Below, in pieces: positions 1 to 7,272 of a stretch of 17,024 bases of DNA. The stretch is from Acidobacteriaceae bacterium. Its GTDB lineage: Bacteria > Acidobacteriota > Terriglobia > Terriglobales > Acidobacteriaceae. Position 1 is the stretch's first letter. Every line of letters starts with the position of its first letter. Location of the stretch: NCBI GenBank assembly GCA_003164255.1, contig PLST01000493.1:1-17024 (forward strand), read 5' to 3'. Both the position numbers and the translations under genes were made by a program. Below the pieces are notes generated by a model. The model was given only the letters and a program-made list of their open reading frames with translations, did not search any database and was not told where the DNA came from.

Positions 1-759
1 TCCCCTATCGGGGACTCTAAAGCAGTGCCAACAGTAACCACTGGCGCAAGGTACCGAGCTTCGAAAACCCATGACCAGCTACCCTAACCACCTCACACAA
101 AACGGGTATTGTACCCCCCGGCGATCAAACCGGAGAATAAACCCACAGCCGACTATTCGGTTTTGGGGACCTTTCTGGAGGGCGGATCAGGAAGCAATAT
201 CGATTTCAGAGTGTGCTTCACAGCAGCTGGGTGGATGGGAGTTGGAGCGGAAACTGAACTGGGGACTCGACACGGATTTCTCAATGGAGGCCAAAAGAAA
301 AACCCGAAAATGGGACCGCAGGGGACTACTTTCAAAACGCCAAGAGAATGAGGGCACTCGACAACGTATATCATTCTCTTAATGACGGGCATCAAAGGTA
401 GCTTTATCCCTTGGCAAAATCTCAGGGAGGTTTTCTTGTTGTATTTTTGGGGCAGCCACGATGTTGATTCCCGACCGACACCGATTCCGATGAATGCTGC
501 AGGAAACCAGACTCCAAAAAACGGGATTCAAATGTCTTTACAAATTCGCGGCAAAGGCTTGTGACGCCATATTGCCAGCTCGAGAGGATCGGTACAGCCT
601 TAAGAGCTTTTGTTATTCAGTAGCCCTGGTTCCTGGCGATTGAATTCGGAGCTGGCATTTCAAACGCAGGTCCGCAGGCATCGCCAATTCCAGAAAGTCC
701 CAGGTGGCAAGAAGCTTTGCCTCATTCCGATTCTCCAGGCACTCATTGAAAGGAGCACA
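1..759. other. Gene-poor leader region
   Basis: No reading frame here looks like a real protein: the short open frames on both strands are rich in Arg, Pro and Ser, overlap one another and have no recognisable domain. Small structures can be seen. A hairpin TCCCC-tatc-GGGGA lies at 1-14 and may be the end of something to the left. An inverted repeat GGGTA-ttg-TACCC lies at 104-116. The word GGGGAC occurs four times (10, 165, 261, 321). The promoter of the acyl-CoA dehydrogenase should lie in the right part, but I cannot pick out convincing -35/-10 boxes. Confidence 0.5.
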
Positions 760-1908
760 ATGTCGCGCACTACGTATCAATCGTCATGGATGAATGAGGA
801 GTTGCAATTATTCCGCAAGACGGTCCGCCAGTTTGTTCAGGATGAGTTTGTGCCACATCAGGCTCTTTGGCGCGAGCAACACGGACCGGATCCAGACGCA
901 TGGACCACGAGCGGGAAGGCGGGCCTCCTGCTTCCTGACGTTCCAGAAGAATACGGCGGAGGCGGAGGAACATTCGCGCACGAGACCGTCGTGATTGAAG
1001 AACTCGCGAAGGCAGGAGTGAGTTTCGGTTCTGGAGTGCAGAGTATTGTCGGACATTACATCCTCGCATTCGGCACTGAAGAACAGAAACGTGAATGGCT
1101 GCCAAAAATGTGCAGCGGTGAATTGGTGGCCGCAATCGCGATGACTGAACCGGGAGCCGGCTCGGATTTGGCAGGAGTCAAAACGAGTGCGCGCCGCGAG
1201 GGCGATGAATACATCATCAATGGGTCGAAGACATTCATCACCAATGGCAGGCGTGCGAATCTTGTGTGTGTCGCGGTCAAGACCAATCCTGCGGCGGCTG
1301 GGTTCCATGGTATGTCGCTGATCGTGGTGGAAACAAAGAGAGTTTCAGGATACAGCACAGGCAGCGCATTCGACAAAGTCGGAATGAACGGTTTGGATAC
1401 TTGCGAAATGTTCTTCAGCGACGTGCGTGTCCCTGTTGCGAATCTTCTCGGCTCCGAAGGCAAGGGGTTTAGCCAGATGGTGCAGCAGCTGCCTTATGAG
1501 CGCCTTTCCATTGGAGTGAGCGCAGTCGCGATGTCAGAACAGGCCGTGGCTATCACTGCCAAGTACGTCAAGGAGCGGATCGCGTTCGGTAAGCCGCTGC
1601 TTGATTTTCAAAACACGCGCTTCAAGTTGGCCGAATGCAAGACCGAGGTGCAGATTGGTCGTGTTTTCCTCGACCACTGTATCGAGCGTTTCATTGCCAG
1701 CCAGTTGGATGCGGTCACCGCGGCAATGGCAAAGTACTGGCTCACCGAGTGCCAGTGCCGTGTGGTCGACGTTTGCGTACAACTGCATGGCGGTTACGGA
1801 TACATGGCCGAATATCCGATTGCCCGCATGTGGACCGATAGCCGTGTCCAAAGGATCTATGGCGGAACGAATGAAATCATGAAAGAGATGATTGGCTACT
1901 CGCTATGA
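760..1908 (+). CDS. Acyl-CoA dehydrogenase, long-chain/isovaleryl-type active site
   Basis: A 382-residue flavoprotein expected to introduce an alpha-beta double bond into an acyl thioester, passing electrons to ETF. Both family signatures are present: AMTEPGAGSDLAG (near residue 127) and the C-terminal QLHGGYGYMAEYPIARMW block. The usual medium/short-chain catalytic Glu (in YEGT) is Gly here (YGGTNEIM, G368). A Glu in LPYERL (E247) sits where long-chain and isovaleryl-CoA dehydrogenases carry their base, so the enzyme is probably active and of that subgroup. The start at 760 is chosen because AAAGGAG lies just upstream and the length then matches the family; the frame is open about 50 codons further upstream without family-like sequence. 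The NRPS gene follows 77 nt downstream on the same strand, so the substrate may be a biosynthetic thioester rather than a catabolic fatty acid (inference). Confidence 0.93.
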   Translation: MSRTTYQSSWMNEELQLFRKTVRQFVQDEFVPHQALWREQHGPDPDAWTTSGKAGLLLPDVPEEYGGGGGTFAHETVVIEELAKAGVSFGSGVQSIVGHYILAFGTEEQKREWLPKMCSGELVAAIAMTEPGAGSDLAGVKTSARREGDEYIINGSKTFITNGRRANLVCVAVKTNPAAAGFHGMSLIVVETKRVSGYSTGSAFDKVGMNGLDTCEMFFSDVRVPVANLLGSEGKGFSQMVQQLPYERLSIGVSAVAMSEQAVAITAKYVKERIAFGKPLLDFQNTRFKLAECKTEVQIGRVFLDHCIERFIASQLDAVTAAMAKYWLTECQCRVVDVCVQLHGGYGYMAEYPIARMWTDSRVQRIYGGTNEIMKEMIGYSL

Positions 1909-1985
1909 GCTGGAGCAGGAATTCTGCGCTGATTGCGCCAAATGAAAATGAACGCGGAGCGACATAGATGTAAATCGGAGAAGCG

Positions 1986-4900
1986 ATGGAACTGACACGA
2001 CCTGTGAGGACGCCGAATTTCGACCCTGACCAATCCATGGTTGAGCCAACGGCAAACGGTTCGATTGCGAACCGCCGTGAGGAGAACTCGCTGAAAGAGG
2101 CCGAGCGCCACCGGATCTTGTACGAGTGGAACGACACTCGCACGGAATTCCCGGCATTCTGCGCACACCAGCTCTTCGAGCACCAGGTGCAGAGAGCTCC
2201 AGAGGCAATCGCCGTAGTTTTTGAGGATCAACGGCTCAGCTACCGTGAACTGAATCAGCGCGCCAACCAGATTGCCCATTATCTCCGGAAACTTGGAGTC
2301 GGGCCCGACAGCCTGGTCGGCGTATGCATGCAGCGTTCGACAGAGATGGTGGCGGCATTGCTGGGCGTTTGGAAAGCAGGAGGAGCCTATGTACCGCTCG
2401 ACCCATCCTACCCCCAGGAACGGCTCGCTTTCATGGTTTCTGATGCAGCGGTTCAGGTACTGCTGACACAGAAACGCTGCGAGCACCTGTTTTCACCTGC
2501 CCATGAAAGGACGTTGTTCCTTGATTCGGATTGGCCAACGATCGCACGCGAGAGTCAAAGCAATCCCGAACTGCTGTCGACTCCCTCGAATCTGGCGTAT
2601 GTAATGTACACTTCGGGATCGACGGGCAACCCCAAGGGAGCGATGATTCTGCAAAGCGGGTTGGTCAATTACCTGACTTGGGCAATCAAAGCCTATGCTG
2701 TGGAGCCCGGAGGCTCTGTTCCAGTTCATAGTTCGATATCCTTTGACCTCACAGTCACAAGTTTGTATACGCCGCTGCTGGCTGGTGCAAGAGTCGAGCT
2801 TGTTCCAGAAGACGCAGCAGCGCAAAGCCTTTTGACGGCACTGCAGCGCCAGAAGGGCCGCAGCCTGGTGAAGATTACTCCTGCTCATCTCGAACTGCTT
2901 AGTCTTCAGCTTTCTCCCGGTGAAGTGGACAACATGACAAATGTTTTTGTCATCGGCGGCGAAAATCTGCTTGCCGAAAAACTGAAGCTATGGAGAGAAT
3001 CTGCGCCTGCGACGCGGCTGATCAATGAATATGGTCCAACTGAAACCGTCGTAGGCTGCTGTGTTTATCAGGTCAAGCCCGATGATCCGCGCAACGGCTC
3101 GGTTCCCATTGGACGCCCCATCGACAATACCCAGCTCTATGTGCTCGATCCGGAGATGAAGCCGGTGGCTTTGGGTGAAATGGGCGAGCTGTACATTGGC
3201 GGCGCAGGCGTGGCACGTGGATACTGGAATCGTCCGGAACTGACTGCGGAACGGTTTCTGCCTAATCCATTTTCAGAAATACCTGGGTCCCGGCTTTACA
3301 AGAGCGGAGACCTTGCTCGCTATCGTCCAGACGGGGTCCTGGAGTACCTGGGCCGCACCGACAACCAAGTGAAGGTCCGCGGTTATCGCATTGAACTTGG
3401 CGAAATTGAAGCCGCTCTGGCGAGTCACCCAGGGGTTCAGTCTTGCGCCGTATTGGCGCGCGAGGACGAACCGGGCGACCGGCAACTGGTCGGGTATGTG
3501 AGCGCGGCGAAGAGCAATTCCCTGGCTCCCGAAGAGCTGCGCAGCTTTCTGCAACAGAGCCTGCCATCCTACATGGTGCCGGCGCATTTCGTTCTGCTTG
3601 AGTCGCTCCCGCTCACTCCCAATGGCAAGGTCGACCGCAAGAGCCTGCCCGCCCCTTCGAAAAAGACAGCCACTGCCCCGGCAGCAACTGCAGCCACTCG
3701 CACCAGCGTGGAAGATGCTCTGGCCGCCATTTTGACCGAGTTGCTGAATGTGAAAAATATCGGGATCAACGTCAGTTTTTTTGATCTTGGCGGCGACTAC
3801 CTGATGGTTTACAAGGTCGTGTCCCGGATCAGTGACGTATTCAAAGTTGACCTTTCTGCTGATGAAATTCTAGAAACTCCGACGATAGCTGGAATTGCGG
3901 AACTCCTTTCTAAGTCCGATATTTCCGTCGATCTTTCGGCGTACTCGGCAGCTGCAACCCTCGCGAAATCGGACGTGGCTCCGCTCACATCCAACGGCAA
4001 TGTGGATCAAAAAGAGCCCGTCCCGGCGGCGGATCCCTCCACCACACTCGCATACGATGCTCCCCAGGGCGAGACGGAAAGAAAACTCACCGAAATCTGG
4101 GCAGAGGTACTCAATCTCGATCATGTGGGCCGGCACGACAATTTCTTCGATATCGGAGGCCATTCGCTCCTGGCATTGCGATTGATCTTGCGTTTGCAGC
4201 AAGTCTTTTCAGGCGAAGCCTTGCCACTCAGGGCCGTGTTGGAGGCCCCCACCGTTGAAGAGTTTGCCGTTTGGATCGGCAAACACAGAGCTGAAGATCA
4301 AACTCAGATTATGGTGCAGGTGAGAAAAGGAACGACCAAACGGATTCCGTTCTTCCTGATCCACGGTGCCGGTGGAAACGTGCTGAGCATGCGCGCCCTT
4401 GCAATGGCTTTGCCTGACGACCTACCGGTCTATTTTCTTCAGGCGAAGGGCCTCGATGGCTCTGAGCCGTTCGGAAGTGTGGAAGAAACTGCGCAATGCT
4501 ATGTTGAAGAAATCCGAAAGGTTCAACCTCACGGACCTTACCATCTCGGAGGCGGCTGTTACGGCGGATTAGTGGCATTTGAAATGGCGCGGGTCTTCGA
4601 ACAGATGGGCGAATCGGTTGGCTCGCTTTTCATCATTGACGTCTTGAATCCTGCATTCGAAAAATACATGTCAAGAAGTGAACGGCTGGTCCGCAACGCA
4701 AAGTTTTTTGCAGGGCGTGCAGCCCTGCATTCGCGCAAGTTGCTCTCAACGCCAGCCAATCAGTGGCTTGACTATTCAAAAGGCCGCCTCAAAGCGGTGA
4801 AAAAGTATGCTCTCGGTTCAGACATTGGAAGCCCCAACGCCCCACTGCCAGAATTCCCTTCAGATGCCGACTGGGCAAATGCTCGATCCGCGGAAGGCAC

Positions 4901-5195
4901 GCGCCTGGGCGAAATCCTGGAGCGCGTTGGGCGGGCGAGCCGCATTGCCCATAACAATTTCGTGCCCAAGCCCTACGCTGGCGATGCCGTGATTATCATG
5001 GCAAGCGACCGCAAGGTCACGCCCTACCAAGACGATTTTCTGGGCTGGAGGCCGGTTGTCAGGGGAGCTCTCGGGAAGTTTGAAATCGGTGGTAATCACA
5101 ACAGCATATTTGAAGAACCCGCTGTGCGGCCGATGGCAGCAATCATTGAGGCCAAACTCAAGGAACTCTCAGCCGAAATGAACCTGGCAAGTTAG
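1986..5195 (+). CDS. Compact NRPS: A-T(inactive)-T-thioesterase, Asn-like code
   Basis: A 1069-residue non-ribosomal peptide synthetase. About residues 34-52 resemble the linker that normally follows a condensation domain, but no C domain is present. Adenylation domain about 55-560: A3 YTSGSTGNPKG at 208, A5 NEYGPTE at 347, Lys K548 in NGKVDRK. Substrate-pocket residues read D254 L255 T258 K296 V322 G324 E348 V356 G357 K548 (DLTKVGEVGK), one change from the textbook Asn code DLTKLGEVGK and close to the Asp code. The first carrier domain (about 570-640) has LGGDYL, with Tyr605 at the phosphopantetheine Ser position, so it should not be loadable. The second (about 695-765) is normal (IGGHSLL, S727). 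The thioesterase (about 785-1060) has GGGCYGG with Cys858 as nucleophile, plus D885 and H1038. CGGAGAAGCG precedes the ATG. The protein probably activates Asn, holds it on the second carrier and releases or cyclises it. Confidence 0.92.
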   Translation: MELTRPVRTPNFDPDQSMVEPTANGSIANRREENSLKEAERHRILYEWNDTRTEFPAFCAHQLFEHQVQRAPEAIAVVFEDQRLSYRELNQRANQIAHYLRKLGVGPDSLVGVCMQRSTEMVAALLGVWKAGGAYVPLDPSYPQERLAFMVSDAAVQVLLTQKRCEHLFSPAHERTLFLDSDWPTIARESQSNPELLSTPSNLAYVMYTSGSTGNPKGAMILQSGLVNYLTWAIKAYAVEPGGSVPVHSSISFDLTVTSLYTPLLAGARVELVPEDAAAQSLLTALQRQKGRSLVKITPAHLELLSLQLSPGEVDNMTNVFVIGGENLLAEKLKLWRESAPATRLINEYGPTETVVGCCVYQVKPDDPRNGSVPIGRPIDNTQLYVLDPEMKPVALGEMGELYIGGAGVARGYWNRPELTAERFLPNPFSEIPGSRLYKSGDLARYRPDGVLEYLGRTDNQVKVRGYRIELGEIEAALASHPGVQSCAVLAREDEPGDRQLVGYVSAAKSNSLAPEELRSFLQQSLPSYMVPAHFVLLESLPLTPNGKVDRKSLPAPSKKTATAPAATAATRTSVEDALAAILTELLNVKNIGINVSFFDLGGDYLMVYKVVSRISDVFKVDLSADEILETPTIAGIAELLSKSDISVDLSAYSAAATLAKSDVAPLTSNGNVDQKEPVPAADPSTTLAYDAPQGETERKLTEIWAEVLNLDHVGRHDNFFDIGGHSLLALRLILRLQQVFSGEALPLRAVLEAPTVEEFAVWIGKHRAEDQTQIMVQVRKGTTKRIPFFLIHGAGGNVLSMRALAMALPDDLPVYFLQAKGLDGSEPFGSVEETAQCYVEEIRKVQPHGPYHLGGGCYGGLVAFEMARVFEQMGESVGSLFIIDVLNPAFEKYMSRSERLVRNAKFFAGRAALHSRKLLSTPANQWLDYSKGRLKAVKKYALGSDIGSPNAPLPEFPSDADWANARSAEGTRLGEILERVGRASRIAHNNFVPKPYAGDAVIIMASDRKVTPYQDDFLGWRPVVRGALGKFEIGGNHNSIFEEPAVRPMAAIIEAKLKELSAEMNLAS

Positions 5196-5196
5196 G

Positions 5197-5241
5197 CCGA
5201 GCCTTATTATGACCTGCGCAGGCCGATTGCCAGGGGCTCGG
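5197..5241 (+). other. Nested inverted repeat just after the NRPS stop
   Basis: Two nucleotides past the TAG stop a 7-bp stem CCGAGCC (5197-5203) can pair with GGCTCGG (5235-5241). Its 31-nt loop contains the perfect palindrome CCTGCGCAGG (5213-5222). No T-run follows, so this is not a classical Rho-independent terminator. It could be a 3' mRNA structure or a protein-binding site. The remaining roughly 160 nt to the next gene show nothing else clear. Confidence 0.35.
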
Positions 5242-5400
5242 GCGTCCGGAGTCCGTGAGATTTCGAGGCCGAATACTTCCATTGCCTGCCCTCAGTTCAA
5301 CACCAGGGGCTTGCGCTGATGCAGCCTCACTGACTTTGACGGAAGCTCGGCCTTGTAGTTAACTGCCCATGAATGCAATTGCTCCTGCAAGGGAAGAAGG

Positions 5401-6525
5401 ATGTGTCAATTGAGTCTTCTTACCGTTACTCAAGATGTCAAGCCGCCAAAACGCCTGGATCAGCCACAGCGGATGCAAAGCTTTGTCGAGCATCTGAGGC
5501 GTTGCGGCTATGACCTCGCGGGATGCGCAAAACGTGTCGATGTATTCCCTCGCCTGGGAGTCAACTTCTGGCAGACGTTTCGTCCGGAACGACCGCTTGA
5601 TTTCGGTCACCCTGTAGATACGCTCATAGCGCTCTTTATCGATGGTCGTCGACTCGGAATTGATCAACTCAGGGCTCATGTCCCCTCGTCTTTTATCGAT
5701 GACGCGGTCGAGATGGATCTGGTTGAGATGCAGGATAAAACGGTGCAATCAAACCTTTGCATGTTTCCCTGTTACGGGCTGTATATCGCCACCGATCGCG
5801 CTGACAAAAACACGGCGATTAATCAGGTCATGTGGCTGTGGCCCGAGAGCTATCTTCTCGGCGGCCTCGTGAAACGGACTCCGCGAAGGAGAGGTTTTGA
5901 CATGGGGACTGGGTCGGGTGTCCATGCGCTGCTGGCGAGCAGGCATTGTCATGAGGTCGTTGGTGCCGATGTCAACCCCCGAGCAATTGAGTTTTCCAGA
6001 TTCAATGCAGCCTTGAACAATGCCACAAATGCTGAATTCGTCTTGAGTGACTTGTTTAACTCGATCGAATCCACATGTGATTTGTTGACCGCGAATCCTC
6101 CTTACGCACCGGACAGCGCCGCTCGCGCCGGAGACAATTTCTGGAGCGGAGGGATTGAGGGCACCGAGCTGCTTCGCAGGATCGTTGAGGCTATTCCTTC
6201 GAGGGTAGATGTGGATGGGACGGTCCACATCAATGCTCTGTTTCCAAACCCTCCGGGAACCACCATCAAGGATCATTTCGATCGGTGGCTGGTGGGGACA
6301 ATCGGTCAGTATGAAGTGCTCGACCATACCTGGTCGGTTCCCCGTTATGACGACCTTCTTTCCGAGAAGCCGTTCGAGGGCGACAAGTCCGCGTGGCGCT
6401 TTGGCGTCGTCAGTCTGCGCCGAGCACCAAACGGTGCGGGATGGTGGCGAGAGGTCGCCGGACGGGGTCTGTTCTTCAGCGCAGAAGGGAGTTGTTCTAT
6501 GGTCGCGGATTTTGACCAACGTTGA
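5401..6525 (+). CDS. HemK/PrmC-like SAM methyltransferase with N-terminal extension
   Basis: A 374-residue class I SAM-dependent methyltransferase. The N-terminal 150 residues look like the helical/winged extension found on some HemK-type methyltransferases (the LIALFIDGRRLG segment, then a VEMDLVEM stretch). The SAM-binding loop is DMGTGSGVHAL (D167-G173), followed by the acidic strand VVGADVNPRAI and the catalytic NPPY at N232-Y235. NPPY enzymes methylate nitrogens in planar amides or amino groups (Gln side chains in release factors, adenine or cytosine in nucleic acids). The ATG at 5401 directly abuts GGGAAGAAGG, a purine-rich but very close-spaced ribosome site; M24 (5470) is an alternative start. 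It is 205 nt behind the NRPS on the same strand, so a tailoring role on the NRPS product is possible, but a protein target cannot be excluded. Confidence 0.85.
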   Translation: MCQLSLLTVTQDVKPPKRLDQPQRMQSFVEHLRRCGYDLAGCAKRVDVFPRLGVNFWQTFRPERPLDFGHPVDTLIALFIDGRRLGIDQLRAHVPSSFIDDAVEMDLVEMQDKTVQSNLCMFPCYGLYIATDRADKNTAINQVMWLWPESYLLGGLVKRTPRRRGFDMGTGSGVHALLASRHCHEVVGADVNPRAIEFSRFNAALNNATNAEFVLSDLFNSIESTCDLLTANPPYAPDSAARAGDNFWSGGIEGTELLRRIVEAIPSRVDVDGTVHINALFPNPPGTTIKDHFDRWLVGTIGQYEVLDHTWSVPRYDDLLSEKPFEGDKSAWRFGVVSLRRAPNGAGWWREVAGRGLFFSAEGSCSMVADFDQR

Positions 6526-6875
6526 GGTCTGGGTCGCACCGCGCAATCTGTCTCTTGGCTTTGGCTGCGATTAAGATTGGCGAGTGGCAGGCTGAAGCGC
6601 CGTGGGAACTGCAGTGGCAATTGGGGGAGACCCTGCATCGAAAACGGCCGTAAGCGGAAGTGATGGCCGGTCAATCTGGCTTCTAGCCGTAACCGAAGGC
6701 GCCCCCTGTTAGGCGGTGGAGCATTCACGGGACCTTATATACCCGTTGTCGCCTATCTAAATCCCCAAGGCAGTTAGCAGTTTATATGCGTCGGCCCTGG
6801 GAAGTCAGGCGAGTCCCAGCGCGCGAGGCCGATTGCGCTGGTATCATGGACTGCGTTGGCGCCCAGGCCATCCGT
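6526..6875. other. Intergenic region before the tRNA-like sequence
   Basis: About 350 nt with no supportable gene. Short open frames on both strands lack any recognisable motif. The AT-rich spot near 6735 (TTATATACC) could be a promoter -10 region for the tRNA, but no matching -35 is obvious. Confidence 0.4.
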
Positions 6876-6950
6876 GGGCGGTTAGCTCACTTGGTTAGAG
6901 CGCCTGCCTTACAAGCAGGAAGTCGGCGGTTCGAGTCCCTCCCTGCACCA
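6876..6950 (+). tRNA. tRNA-Val(UAC)-like, 3' half degenerate (probable pseudo-tRNA)
   Basis: The 5' half is a good tRNA: acceptor strand GGGCGGT (6876-6882), TA at positions 8-9, D-stem GCTC/GAGC around a 9-nt loop with GG, anticodon stem CCTGC/GCAGG around loop CTTACAA (anticodon TAC, Val), a 5-nt variable loop, and a T-loop TTCGAGT. The 3' side is damaged. The T-stem GGCGG pairs with CCCTC with one C-C mismatch (6927/6939). After it, only CCTGCA precedes CCA, two bases too few for a 7-bp acceptor plus discriminator, and it does not complement GGGCGGT. If CCA is taken as non-templated, several acceptor pairs still fail. It is therefore either a tRNA broken by recombination or an integration-site remnant. 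Confidence 0.6.
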
Positions 6951-7272
6951 TTTTCGGAATGTCTTCTGAGAAATCCTGAGATAGCTCATGTTAAGTCTCA
7001 AGACTTGCAATGAAGCGCCTGCCGAGAATTCAGGGAGTTTGAGATGTTCAGTAGCGGCCTGCCATTTCCCCAATTGCGCCGTGGCTGTTGTGTTGTCAAG
7101 TGCGGCAACGGCCTTGCGGTCGGCCCCCTGCCGGACGTGGCTAAAGCGGTCCAACATCGAACAACTGACGACCTGACGACCTGACCGGCTCAATGGCATC
7201 AGCGGCCACGCAGATGGAAGTGGATTCGCGCCTTATGCCCTCATTGATGCGCAGGTGCGTTATTGGGAATGA
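6951..7272. other. Intergenic region with a short tandem repeat
   Basis: No supportable gene lies between the tRNA-like sequence and the decayed acyltransferase. The one visible structure is a small tandem repeat, CTGACGAC twice plus CTGAC (7165-7185). Open frames reaching over the tRNA are read-through artefacts. Confidence 0.4.

Noticed and set aside
71..382. 103-codon frame in the left region
   Set aside because: Low-complexity Arg/Ser-rich text, no ribosome site and competing frames on the other strand; no support as a gene.
610..759. In-frame 50-codon N-terminal extension of the acyl-CoA dehydrogenase
   Set aside because: The extension is not family-like, while a clear AAAGGAG site precedes the ATG at 760 and gives the normal family length.
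5749..6546. 265-codon open frame on the minus strand
   Set aside because: It is the antisense shadow of the NPPY methyltransferase and has no recognisable domain.
6786..7199. Open frames on both strands across the tRNA-like sequence
   Set aside because: The peptide texts (for example LVRAPALQAG and its antisense REGLEPPTSC) are the familiar artefact of translating a tRNA.
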